A DNA stretch of 64,000 nucleotides from Anaspis maculata (lineage: Eukaryota; Arthropoda; Insecta; Coleoptera; Scraptiidae). Under the pieces are notes generated by a model. It worked only from the letters and a program-made list of their open reading frames with translations, did no database searches and had not been told where the DNA came from. Positions 46,048 through 58,121 of this stretch are shown in pieces (positions within the stretch are counted from its first letter, which is position 1; every line of letters begins with the position of its first letter). The position numbers were made by a program, and so were the translations under genes. The stretch covers positions 58,259,787 to 58,323,786 of the forward strand of contig OX421962.1 of assembly GCA_949128115.1 (NCBI GenBank), given 5' to 3'.

Positions 46048-47319
46048 GTAAGTGTATTTATTGCATGCCAAAACCGACGATTTTTTTTTAGTCGGAATTG
46101 TTTGATGTTAATGTGTCAATATTTTAAAATGTAAAAAAGGTCAAAGCAAAAATATTTTTTTTTAGAAATATGTTAGTATAATGTACCTGATGAACAAAAA
46201 TGTAGGTAATTAAAATAATAGACTGTTGAATTCTCAATGTTGAGGTTATAGGTGATGTTTATTCATGCCAGCCTCGTTATTGAAGCAAGGTTATGGTCAC
46301 AACGGAAACGGATATGTAAAGTTACACTGAAACTGAAATGTGTTGATCCCGACTTTAAACTTGAAGTGAGTCAAGTATTTCACTGGAATACACTGACAAA
46401 CTTTGGAAAACAAGACGTTGCTTTTTCAAGCAAAACTACAGAGTAATTTTCACTGCCATATCTGCGACCTTTAGGCTTCAGGCGTTTTGGCTCTAAAAGT
46501 GGGTTCACACAAGATATACGATTTTGCTTACGACTTTACACTTACAGCAGGGTTTTCTCTTCAATAGGGAATGGGGGTCGAGCAATAAATGAATTATTTT
46601 GAAATCTTTCAACTCTCTTTGCAAAACTCAAAAACAGATGGTGCGATTTATTTCTTTCTAGATCGAAATAAATTGAGTTGGAAAACTTTCAGAATGATGT
46701 GTTACTCGATGAAGTGAGTTGGAAGGCGTTCGAAATGATGTACTTCTCTTGACCCTTATCCTCAATGGAATTTTTTGAAATGGTAGTCGCCCTGTCTAAG
46801 GGGATGAAGCACGGAAACTGAATTTATAGGTACTATTTAGTTATGTGTCCCTTCGAATATAAAATCGATCTGTCTCAGAATTGTTTGTGATGGAAAAGTT
46901 CTCTAAAGAAAAAATCAGGTTGGGGCGCTGAGCGCGTTTAAATGGAAGCTAAGTCTGATCCCATTTAAAGACTCTGGAGTATTTCAAGATCCGCCGATGG
47001 TCATGGCAGCAAACTATAAAAACTGCCCTATCTACATATCAAACGAATACCTTACCACTGGTAGGTATTCAATTTTTAAATTATTTGCTAATGCGGTTTA
47101 TTATCTTAATTGGCAAGACATCATGTAATTTCCGTAGGAAAGTACTTACCTTCCTACCTACTCACAGGTACCTATTATAATAAAAAAATTCAGAAAAAAA
47201 ATTGTTGGAACAAGAGTACTTTGCCATCAAATTCGGAATAAACTGTATGAAGTGGATGTCAGGAGATCGCCTAACATTATAAGTTTTTCCCATTTTAACA
47301 AATAAGTACCTAATACATA

Positions 47320-47615
47320 CAAGGTGTTCAGAAAATAGCGGAAAAGCTCTCCAGTACGTTGTAAGGGACTTTTCGGGAATTCCGAAAAAATGATAAAAAA
47401 ACTCTTGGACTTTCATTTTTGGGGTTATCATCAAGGGTCTCACAGGGTGAGTTAGAAACTAAAAAAAATATTATTCGAATAAGGACCAGTTTTTGACCAT
47501 TGAGGGCTTCAAAAATGAAAGTCGAATATTTTTTCAATCATTTTTTCGGAATTCCCTGGAGGGTCCTTTATCACAACGTGCTGCAGAGCTTTTCCGCCAT
47601 TTTCTGGACACCCTG
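47320..47615. mobile_element. 296 bp foldback MITE, CARGGTGTYCAGAAAA termini
   Basis: TA|CAAGGTGTTCAGAAAATAGC and its inverse GCCATTTTCTGGACACCCTG|TA. Arms of about 100 bp also share GGAAAAGCTCT.CAG, AATTCCGAAAAAATGAT and GACTTTCATTTTTG. TA lies on both sides. Same family as the right arm at 40780-40845. Confidence 0.85.
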
Positions 47616-49024
47616 TATATGTATAGCTAAGCTTACAAGATTTGACCTTCTCTTAAACTTTGGGATGAGGACATCCTCTCATGGTCCTTCTGATCCGAAA
47701 AATATAACATGAAACATGCGGTAGGATCTCGGGTAGGATACTATATGTCCCTCACTCGCATCCTAAGGAAAGATAACCAATTACCTACCTGCTGTTGGTG
47801 TCAAAACTTATAAAATAAAAAAATGCAGCAAAAGTAGTGCAGCTGAAATGCAATCGCTTGACATGAAGTTCTTTTCATTCTTTATAGATAGATGATTTTT
47901 CTTTTCGTCGAAGTATTTGTAGCATTTGCTTCAAGTCGTGACAAATACTTCAATTTAATAAAGAAAATATTACGATTTGTGGCATTTACTTATTATAACT
48001 TGATGTCTAGAATACGGGGTATTTACTACATTACTGAAGAATTTTGCTTTAAACCTGTAGTATCTACGTACTAGCAATAGCAGCAAATACTCCATTTTAT
48101 TCATATAATAAGTCAATATTTAGTGAAACAAAATATGTAAGTAATTGAGCTTATTATGCAGATAGGCAAGAGTTACGTAAATTGGCAATAGCTTAAGTGC
48201 TTTTTGTCATCAAGGCTACCCTTCCTTATTGCCCCTATGTAGTTTTACTTCACCTGGGTACTTGAAGAATACAAAGTCGGTTTCATGAACAACTGGATTT
48301 TTTTTGACGAGCACATATAGAAAAGTTCCTAATTGCAAGTTACACAAGAAACGGAAAAAGCAAAGAGAAAAAACACTTTCAAATTTCATATCATAAAATG
48401 AAAATTAATCACAGTCTTTTTAATTATTGGTCGATTAACAATTATAATAGTACAGAAAAAAAATCAGCTGATGATACAAATTTCTAAACTATTAGACTGT
48501 AACTTTTCGTCAAGTCCACGTCTGCCATATGTTCCTCAAAATAATCACAATTAGAAACAAAATTTCGAAGCTAATTGACCTAGAATTGTCTCAAACCGAG
48601 TTCAAGGAACAATGAGAGTGAAATGTGCGAATTCGTGAGGAAAAGTCAAGGTCGTGATCGTAAACAATTGTTGCAGAAAAAATCCTTATTTTTTTTACCA
48701 GGAAATTTTCAGGTTAAACTTGCTAATTACGTGAACTGCAACGAAGGTCATTATTTTTTCTCTACGCACCGATTTTTCTTACGTAAAACTATTACTCAAG
48801 CTAGGTATTTCCGGTTCGGTCAATTTACGTTAGGTACCTATTCAGTCATCATGAAAAGACGATTGTTAATTCATGTTAACAATAACAATTGGTTTTGTTT
48901 TGTGTTCTCCATATTATCTTATATAAATTTTAATCCTATCTACCAATATAGCTCATTTTCGTATTGACTGAAGATTGAAAATAAATTTTGTGCGAATACT
49001 CACTAAACAGTTTTTATGTTTCAG

Positions 49025-49292
49025 AATTCAGTTCACACTATTTCACATTCTTCTGAAGTTTTACTGCCCATCAAGGACTGCTCCTAGAAATAGAAGAAAA
49101 ACTTGACTTCTCATCGTTTCACTCTGTAAATAATACCTCCTGTTCCAATGTACAACTCCCTTATTTAATATTTGCATTATTTTGTACCTATAGCTATTTA
49201 TTTAGACTAAGTAGTGTATTTAATTGTTTAATACTATTATTGCATCCGCCAACATGTGCAATGTTATTTATTAAAAGTCTTTTTATACCATC
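49025..49292 (+). other. Candidate terminal exon and 3'UTR of the secreted-protein gene
   Basis: The acceptor TTTTATGTTTCAG ends at 49024. The following AT-rich sequence lacks a long ORF and contains TATTTATTTAG-type words. It ends with ATTAAA at 49270-49275, 16 bases before a T-rich tract at 49297. It would be pure 3'UTR if exon 46004-46047 is used. If spliced directly to 45371 it would add about 10 codons and a TGA at 49054-49056. Confidence 0.35.
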
Positions 49293-50830
49293 AGGGTTTT
49301 TTTTTTGTTAGTAGCCTTTCTGATATTGTATAAGCTCTTCGTGTCAAAGAATCCTGCAGTAGAAGTGTTAAAAGATTATCTGGACACGATTGGAACTTTA
49401 GATAGACACTATAAATCTTGTCTTGGCTAACAAGACTTTGTTTCGTCATGTCCAAAGGCATTTCTTAGGACAATCGCTTGAGATACTAAGACATTCCACT
49501 ATGGTCCGCACTCGTGAAAACCATTTCTCGTTACGTCAGGAAGAGATACCATCGGAAGCTCCTTTATAGACACCTTATATGAGGATCTCACTACTAGTTT
49601 GCGATAACCTCAATCAAGACGATGTTTAATAAACAGTAGGTAGGTTCAGGTACGACCTAACTACCAAGAACGTGCAGATGCAGTGAACCTTATCTAATTT
49701 AATATTTTATTATATTTGAATAAATAAATAATTTTAATGAGTCACCTCGGTCGCAATTAAGGTGATTAGAAATAGAAACCATCAACTATGAAGGTTCCAC
49801 ATGAGACATGACCCTTCGGTTGTTATCCATGGAAGCTTTTGAAAATTTGGCCAATTAAAGAAATGCATTCGAATCTAATAGCGTGATAAACCATCCTCGA
49901 ATTCAGCTCCACGATGCGATAATTTGCAATAAAAACTTCACACAAGATATTTCGATAGTATTAATTACTTTGCAAATTAAGAGCAACATCCTGCTAATCT
50001 AGAATTATGATAAATAAGTATATTATTAAGTGGTTCGATAAGTGTGGAGAATTTTAGCAAGGTAACATTTACTTTCCATGAATCTGTCACGTAGACCTTC
50101 AGGAAGCGATTGTAAATCTTAGAAAAAAGTGTAAGATCCTGTAAGTTACGGTAGGTATTTACTGGTTTTGGAAGGTAAACACTGTCGTAAGAAAAATTAA
50201 AATCGGGTCAATAGATTTTGGCTGGATGCCCAACCTAATAGGTAGATTTTATAAATTCTACTTCCATAAATGGTAATTATGTAGGTAGGTGTATCTACTT
50301 AGAAAAGCTCCAGATTGTGAACATTCTATTCCCACAAGGAATGGATCTATAAATCCAGCATTAGGTACCAACTGCGATTAAGGCCTGAGAATGTTTGATC
50401 TAATCTATTTGTAACTTTACTACTTACGCAGGTATAAATATGGTAATACGTTATTCCTCGGTTACTGGCTAAATCTTATAGCGCCATGCTTTCTCGTTTC
50501 AGGCCAGCAAACACCGATCGTTATGTTAATACAGACATTCACCAGCTCCTTACAAATTATTTCGAGCTTTATCATCTCATTGCATCTAGATTTTTTCCAT
50601 TACTATGTTATGATGATGTACCGTGGGCGTAATATATGAATGGTAGGTAGGACTGAACCTACCGCAAGCATTACCGATCAAATATCAAGGCTTCAACACT
50701 TACATCCTATTCAAGTGATTGCTTGCATATTATCATAAACTTATAAACTCGGGAAATCAAGTTGCATCTACCTAATACATTTTAGTCATGAACCTTTTTA
50801 GTTCGTAAAACATGGTCAAGGTGCGTAAAT
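49293..50830. other. Gene-free stretch
   Basis: One decent acceptor-like site (TTCTCGTTTCAG at about 50503) is followed by an open stretch that does not resemble a protein. GGTAGGTAGG tracts are at 50281 and 50643. Nothing else is supported. Confidence 0.45.
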
Positions 50831-51045
50831 CTCGTTCACTTTTTATTTTCAGTGGAGTGACTTTTTGGAGCAAAAATAAAGTGACAAGCTGGGGAGTTAC
50901 GGCTACAGCTGATGGCACCTGCTGCAAAGTTTAGGAGCGAAACTATCAGCGGCTATCAGCCGTATCCTCCCGGTGCTCCAGCTAAAGCTTGTCACTTGAT
51001 TTTTGCTCCAAAAGGTCATTCTACTGAAAATAAAAAGTGAACGGG
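50831..51045. repeat. Foldback MITE, CYCGTTCACTTTTTATTTTCAG termini
   Basis: The ends CTCGTTCACTTTTTATTTTC and GAAAATAAAAAGTGAACGGG are inverse copies. The arms also share TTTTTGGAGCAAAAAT and AAGTGACAAGCT. The centre has CTATCAGCGG/CAGCCGTA and CAGCTGATGGCACCTGCTGC. A second copy lies at 60043-60599. Confidence 0.85.
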
Positions 51046-51912
51046 ATATAATTATGCAAGTTATGGCAAATTTATTTTCGTAAAAAAGACCATGCATTGG
51101 AAAGAATGTATCGTGCTATTGATAGCTCAAATCTGTCAGTCGTTTGTGATGCATGGCGTAAAATTGACCTCTCAGAAGGCACCTTCCAAAGTCAACTAGG
51201 TACTTGAGTTTTACTAAACTGCTCGTCAAAAGTTAAGCATAGACCAAAATTTGCTTAAATTTCAAGCAAGGATTTCTTCGGGAAAAGATATCCGATTTGG
51301 AAAAAGTTCATAGTGCCTGGTAGAGCTTTTCTTCAGTTACAAGACGATATGTCGACTTACGTCATCATTGACTTTGTCCATGATATACAGGATGCCAAAA
51401 GAAAGAGTGTCAAAAGTGTTCATTTTTGAAGGCGTGGAACTTTTTTAAAAAACATTTCGGATTTTTTTCTTTCCAGTTTTAGAAAGCGGATATCAATACC
51501 TCGAAACGATTCTTAATTTTTGATCGTATTCTGTTTCTTCGAAGAGTTCTTGATTTTTTTTGTAAAATTTGTGATGTTTGTTTTTTTAATTTAATTTAAT
51601 ATAATTAATTTGTAAAATTTGTATTTTTTTATACAGAATTGGCTATCTGTTGCTTTTTCTTGAAAATTCACAGAAACGTACACAATTCCTGGATGAATTA
51701 TACCATGAAAAAATTTGACCTCATCGGCCCCCAGAAGAGGTTATCCTCTGGACCTCTTCAGGAGAGATGCCCAATGAAGCATGCTTAGTAATAATGTGTA
51801 CAGACTATCATTTATGTATCCAGTTAATATGTGTTACCATGGGACGGCAATCCTGCCTGAGTGAATCCTGCCGGAAATGCAATCAAGATATTTAAAAAAA
51901 AAATTGAAAAAA

Positions 51913-54453
51913 GTCGTATAGAGGGAGGACAGAGCGTCAGAATATGTGATCCTACCTCACCGAATCCTGCCGCGTCACCCTGGCAGGGACGCGTAAAGGG
52001 GGTGCTTGTGGTCGATGAACTACCCCCATAAAGCTATGCGCTGAATGAGGTATTTAATTAAAGGTAATAATGTCCTCTATCCGAAAAGTGGATCCTGCCT
52101 GGTGAAAACCTGCCGGAAATGGGTGGCAGGACAGGTAATTGGAGCGCGCGCGCGGCCTCATTTTGGGGGTTTATATACTATGCTCATCTAGTTTTGCCTT
52201 GAGTGAACTGCGTAAGCTGTCATTCGAAAGCTCCTGAAAAACTGTAATTAGAACTATATTAGAACTGTCGAGAATGGGCGTTTTCCATTTACCGACACAA
52301 GTCGACACAAATGCGTTCCATTTGATCTGTGTTCCTTTGTGTCATCGACACAAGCGAACACAAGCTGACACAAACCGACACAAATGTTTTAAATGGAAAG
52401 CGCCCAATATTGCCCTATCTGTCATCCGTCAAATAATAAAAATCGTCAAAATTTTACACTTTACTATTTAAATATTCAAAATCTATTCGATGGATTTGAA
52501 CCAAATTCGGCAGAAAGCAGCACAATAAAAGAATCAAATTAAGTCTGAAATTGGAGTTTTCCACCATTTTCCAGTCGGGCGTTATGAATTTGAAAAATTT
52601 CTCCTGGGCGTTGCCACCCGAGAGAGCTTCTCGCCCGTGTTTTGACCAGAACGACTTGCCTTTGTAGCAGGACTCCACTCGAAAATTCATTCCTGCTCGG
52701 GAATAGACTTTTTTCGAGAAAATCCAACCGATATCGTAGATTGGATTGGTCGTCGTGTAGACCCATTTTCAAAATTGGCACGGTTCCGGTTTTCCGACGG
52801 TCATTTTTTCAAAATGAAACTTGCACATTCAGTGAATTTGAAAAAATGCAATGCAAAGTTCGACATGCGGTGAGCCCACGGGTGAGCCCCACGAAATATT
52901 CATTTTAGGTGCAAACATACTGGGAGTGAAAGTTGGAGAGGAGATTGAATTAATTTTTTGAGGAAAAACTTTTGAAATCGGACCCACGGATTTCGAGTTT
53001 TCCTCTCTGGAAAAACTGCAAATTTTCCAACTTTTTATCCCGTGAACAGATTTCCACCATTTTTTTCTAAACAAGGGCATAAGCATAAGCATTTGCTTAG
53101 ATTTTTGAGGAGTTGCTAAGCAAACTTCCCCTGACAACGCCTATGAAATCCAAGCAAATGCTTATACTTATTTTTTATTAATAGTACCCAAGAGGTAGGT
53201 AACTGGTTCTTGAACATTTCCCAACTTTTTTTCCAATTTCCCGGGCATTTTCCGGTTGAAAATTTAAAACCGGCCTGGGTTTTCGAGACCGGACTTGAAT
53301 GATGGAGTTTAAAATGAAGCCTTAAATCGTCAATTTTACAATAAGTTTTAAGGTTTTCCCGGAGAATTCAAATTTTCCTGACAAATTTTTTTATTTCCTG
53401 CAAATTATTTTGTATTTTTTCCCCTAATTCAAACTTCGCACCCGAAGGGTCGTTTCAAACTAAAATTTACATAGGTTCCTGAATACTAGTCGGTAGTCGG
53501 GAAGTTTTGGGGTGACACAACCGATTTTTTTCTTTCAAAAATTAATTCAATCTTTTCTCTAACTTTCACTATCAGCATGTTTGCATCAAAAATGGATACT
53601 TCGTGGGGCTCACCACATGTCGAACTTTGCACTGCATTTTTTTCAAATTCACGGAATGTGGAAATTTCATTTTGAAAAAATTGCCGTCGGAAAACCGAAA
53701 CCGTGTCGATTTTGGAAATAGACCTACACGACGCCCAATCCAATCTACGTTCGATATCAGTTGGAATTTTTCGAAAAAAAGTCCATTCCCCAGCAGGAAT
53801 GAATTTTTGAGTGGAGTCCTGGTACAAAAGCGAGTCGTTCTGGTCAAAACACGGGCGAGAAGCTTTCTCGGCTGGCAACGGCCAGAAGAAATTTTTAAAA
53901 CTCATAACGCCTGACTGGAAAATGGTGGAAAACTCCAATTTCAGACTTAATTCAATTCTTTTATTGTGCTGCTTTCTGCCGACTTTGGTTTAAATCCATC
54001 GAATAGATTTTGAATAATTAAATCGTAGAAGTTTAAAACTTTGACAGTTTTTATACTTTGACAGATGACAGGGCAGTATTTTCGAAGTTCTGAATACAGT
54101 TTTTCAAGAGCTTTCAAATGACAGCTCACGCAGTTCACTCAAGGCAAAACTAGATGAGCATGGTATCAAAATTATTATGCATAGATAAGCATAAACCCCC
54201 AAAATGAGGCCGCGCGCGCGCTTCAATCACCTGTCCTGTCACCCACTTCCGGCAGGTTTTCACCAGACAGGATCCACTTTCCTGATAAAGGACATTATTA
54301 CCTTCACTTAGATACCTCATTCGGCGCATATCTTTATGGGGGTAGTTCATCGACCACAAGGACCCCCTTTACGTGATCCTGTCAGGGTGACGCGGCAGGA
54401 TTCGGTGAGGCAGGATCGCATATTCTGATGCTCTGTGCTGCCCTCTATACGAC
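51913..54453. repeat. 2.5 kb palindrome, arms about 1 kb
   Basis: The left arm (51913-52980) and right arm (53520-54453) are inverse copies. Both run from GTCGTATAGAGGG inward through GAATCCTGCC, CCGCGCGCGCGC, CAAAACTAGATGAGCAT, TTCCACCATTTTCCAGTC and GCAAACAT. Arm identity is high but not perfect. The 540 bp centre contains a small hairpin at 53070-53190 related to the MITE at 55156. The left arm carries the extra 130 bp insert listed next. Frames of 80-150 codons on both strands are mirror images and not genes. Confidence 0.88.
52276..52405. mobile_element. 130 bp MITE present in only one palindrome arm
   Basis: GGGCGTTTTCCATTTA and the inverse TAAATGGAAAGCGCCC bound the insert. AAT lies on both sides (52273-52275 and 52406-52408). 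The other arm has the uninterrupted site with a single AAT (about 54068), proving insertion with a 3 bp duplication. The interior is an array of GACACAA / TTGTGTC words. Confidence 0.9.
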
Positions 54454-55155
54454 TATGCATAGTCTCCCGGACTAGCTGCGACATCACGTTGACACTTATT
54501 GCGCCCAGTGTGGTTAAAAAGGAAGACTTGTAACCATAAGTTGCATCAAAATTACCATGGTTAACAATTAATTAGTCTCGTTATGGGTGAATTGCCATTT
54601 CAGTTCAATTGTCAAGGTTAGATTTTGACCCAGACACATTATTTAGATCCTTTTCCATATTGAAAACGTCGTTAGACACACTATTTTGATAGTGAGAAGT
54701 ATTGGAAGGTGTAACAGTAAGAATATACAATTTTAAAAATTACCGAAGATGCCCATTTTTAGCGCTGGAGTGTGATTTCGTTGCAAGTGATCTCGTGACC
54801 TGAGCTCGATCGTCGGCGCCCTATAAGAACTAGGTATGTTACTTCACTCTCTGTTCCACGATCATTATCTGTGCCCTGGCCGAAAGAAAGCCGCCCAGGA
54901 CCGGCAAACCAGCGACCTGCCAGTGATGCAGCACCTAGATTGACATTAAACATAAAAATCACGGACACCAACAAAATTCGAACTTTTCATAGCAAGCTGT
55001 GGTTTTTTAGAGCTTGAAATAGATAACTGTTACATAACTGAGAGATAAACATTCAAGCACGCACTATTTATTATGCCCTAAATACTAAATACACGGCAAA
55101 TAAATTATCACACTTAGATATCATTTTTGCTTAGCCTCGCTGATGTGTTCACTTT

Positions 55156-55285
55156 GGGTGGTGTGAATAAAAATTTAGCAAAAGCTTCTACTTTGATTTT
55201 AGAGGAGTTGCTAAGGAAGTTTTCCTAGCAACACCTCAAAAATCTAAGCAAAAAAGCTTTTGCTAACTTTTTACTCACACCACCC
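55156..55285. repeat. 130 bp MITE, GGGTGGTGTG termini
   Basis: GGGTGGTGTGAATAAAAA and the inverse TTTTTACTCACACCACCC. The arms also share TTAGCAAAAGCTT and a TCTAAGCAA/TTGCTAAG-like core with GAGGAGTTGCTAAG. The same core occurs at 53095-53130. Confidence 0.8.
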
Positions 55286-55451
55286 TATTAGCTGCGAATT
55301 CAAATCTCCCTGTTTCTGGCCGTTCATCCGCATCTTATATTCTAGCATTTAGTATTCGAAAATGTTCTGGGCGTTTACCAAAAATTTTTAGCATTAACCG
55401 CCACGACTCCATTCACGGGGGATCTAGAAAAGTTCATCGGGTTAGCGTATA

Positions 55452-55720
55452 AGTCGCGGAAACAAAAATGGCGTCCTAAAGATGGGTATATGGTATAATG
55501 TTATTTCCACTAGTACCTACTTGTTAATACAATTTTCTTTAGTTGTAAAGTTGTGATAAATATATAGATAATTTATTGAGTAATTGTCACTTTATAAAAA
55601 AAAATAATGTGCTAAACTCAAGATTTGACTGAGTAATGTCAAAAACAAGCGAATTTCTACAGAGGTACCTTGGCACCACGGCACCCCATCATGCGCAAAC
55701 GCGGGTAAGAAGCTTGGCGA
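55452..55720. repeat. Left boundary copy of the GTCGCGGGAACA element
   Basis: AGTCGCGGAAACAAAAATGG is preceded by TATA (55448-55451). About 260 bp align in inverse orientation with 60947 back to about 60690. Shared blocks are CTAAAGATGGGTA, TCTTTAGTTGTAA, GTGCTAAACTCAAGATTTG and GGTACCTTGGCACC. The alignment ends after GGCACC. Confidence 0.8.
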
Positions 55721-55755
55721 GGCGCTTTCGCTTTGCCGGCAGGAGCTGCTCAAAG

Positions 55756-56705
55756 TACACACATCAAAAGAATCTAGGGGACAAGCAAATTCAGACGATT
55801 TCTAAAATCATCATAAGTTTTGACTGCCGTCAGCGATTTCATATCGGTTTTCAGTGTTCGATAGCCCAATCCCTTGTTTTCATGCCTTGATCACGTCAAA
55901 TACGAACAATGTTTCATAAAGGGTGATCAATGGGACAGTGTAAAATTGCCAAAAGTTCAGAACGACTGCGATTTCCCAAAAAAAAATTTCATGCATTCCA
56001 ATAGCACAGTTATGAAAATTGGTGTTTCTTCTTCTTTCCAACTTTCCAAGAAAGAAGCAAGTGATCCGATTTCATTGAAACTTGGAACGGTATATGCTTG
56101 GAACACACACTCATGTCTGGTTCAAGTAATTGGAATTCCAAGGTCAAATGTCACTTTCGATCACTTCCAAGCCGCTATATTGAACTTTTTCCAAAATTAT
56201 TCGATTTGAACAAAACTTTGAAACACACTAGAATCGAATCATTCACATAAAAAAGACATTTGACCTTGAAATTCCAATCACTTTAAACCAGACATGAGTA
56301 TGATCCAAGTTTTAATGAAATCGGATCACTTTATTATGGAAGTTCAACATGGCGGCAAAAAATGATCAATGTCTTTGGCAATTCACCTTCGATTTCCAAA
56401 ATTCAGAAACGTTACTGAAGCTGAAACACTGATCTTCAAAATTGTGCTATTGAAATGCATGAATTTTTTTTTGGGGAAATCGTGCTCGTACTGAACTTTT
56501 GGCAATTTTACACTGTTTCATTGATCACCCTGTAGCAACCTTATAAAACATTGTTCGTATTTGACGTGATCAAGGCATGCAAAAAGAAAGATTGAGCTAT
56601 CGAACACTAAAAACCGATATGAAATCGCTGATGGGAATAAAAAAATATGATGATTTTAGAAATCGTCTGAATTTGCTTGTTCCCTAGATTCTTTTGATGT
56701 GTGTA
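55756..56705. repeat. 0.95 kb palindrome, TACACACATC termini
   Basis: TACACACATCAAAAGAATCT and its inverse bound mirrored arms around about 56230. A CAGGGTGATCAATG-like motif lies symmetrically at 55919 and 56530. TA at both ends may be the target duplication. The 84- and 111-codon frames lie inside the arms and are not genes. Confidence 0.85.
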
Positions 56706-56924
56706 GATCACTAGACAAAGAAAGTTGATCCAGCTGGGCCGTGATTGGCGTATATGTGTATCTACCGTATGTTCATTAAAAACTTCAATAAAGGGAGGTC
56801 GTGACGCAGGCCATTCGATCCGAAAACGGCCAGGTTATCATCGGTCCACGGCTTCCCATTATTGAATTTTTTAATGAATAACATACTGTAGGTACTTTAG
56901 TCCGGTGGACTAGGGTTACAACTA

Positions 56925-58095
56925 CAGGGTGATTCATGAGTGACCTTACATAGGCTAATGGGAGATAGAGGACTTCGAGGCGAGTCAGGATCCACTGAAG
57001 AAATTTTATTTTCTCCGATGGTTACGAAGATACAGGGTGTTTTGTGTGTTTCGTATGAAACTTTGATAAGCGATATTTCTGAAACGGCCAAAGGTATTTT
57101 GTTGAAATTCACCAGTAATATTTCTCCGTTGGAACTCATCCGGAAGCCATACCGGGTAAGTCAAAATCCAGGGCCGGGCTAGAAAAAAGGTGCCCCTTTC
57201 TTGTTTCATCTAAAAGTACATTTTCTGACCGTTTTCCTAAAAAACTGCTATCGGATTCAAAAAGCTAAGGAAAAATGCTTTAAGAATCACTCTTCAATTT
57301 AGATGGCACACCTAAACCGTTTCGACAATAAAATTAAAAATAAAATTTGTGGGTGAGTTCCCATTTTCGACCGGACATAATCGACTCATTGTTTGATCGA
57401 ATTCATTAAAATTCATTTTTTGGCTTGTCTCTGTTGAATAGAAGGGCTTGGTTGAAAAAAAATTTCAGAGCTAAATATTTTTTTTTATAATAAAATCGAG
57501 AGCGAAACCAAAATTAGACTCGATTTGATCGTAAAAAAAAATTTCCGGCTATGGAATTTTTCTTACTACCAAGCCCTTCTGTTCCACAGGGACAAGCTGA
57601 AAAATGAATTTTAATGAATTCAATCAAACAATGAGTCGATTATGTCCGGTCAAAAATGGAAACTTACCCACAAATATTACTTTTAATTTTTTTGTCGAAA
57701 CGGTCTAGGTGTGCCATCTAAATTGAAGAGTGATTCTTCAGGCATTTTTCCTTAGCTTTTCGAATCCGATAACAGTTTTTCAGAAAAGCGGTCAGAAAAT
57801 GTACTTTTTGATCAAACAAAAAAGGGGCACATTTTTTCAATTCCGGCCCTGGATTTTGACTCACCCGGTATGACTTCTGGATAAGTTCCAGTAGAGAAAT
57901 ATTACTGGTGAATTTCAACACAATATCTTCAGCCGTTTCAGAAATATCGCTGATCAAAGTTTCACACGAAACACACAAAACACCCTGTATCTTCCTAACC
58001 AATGGAGAAAACAAAATTTCCTCAGTGGATCCTGACTCGCCTCGAAGTCCTCTATCTCCCATTAGCCTATGTAAGGTCACTCATGAATCACCCTG
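56925..58095. mobile_element. 1.17 kb palindromic element, CAGGGTGATTCATGAG termini
   Basis: TA|CAGGGTGATTCATGAGTGA and its inverse end at 58095|TA. The two arms of about 570 bp mirror closely around 57510 and include a second inward CAGGGTGTTTTGTGTG motif at 57034 and its mirror near 57985. The mirrored 80-120 codon frames come from the arms. Confidence 0.88.
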
Positions 58096-58121
58096 TATGC
58101 ATTTTATGACTACGAAACAAT

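Noticed and set aside
50503..50640. Further exon of the secreted-protein gene after the TTTCTCGTTTCAG acceptor
   Set aside because: In phase it gives about 45 hydrophobic residues unlike the rest of the protein, and no nearby poly(A) signal. 46004 and 49025 fit better.
53486..53938. 150-codon minus-strand frame with a counterpart at 52642-52908
   Set aside because: The two frames are the mirrored arms of the 51913-54453 palindrome. Their peptide similarity reflects the inverted repeat.
57718..58080. 120-codon minus-strand frame similar to 56940-57182
   Set aside because: Mirrored arms of one palindromic element, not a duplicated gene.
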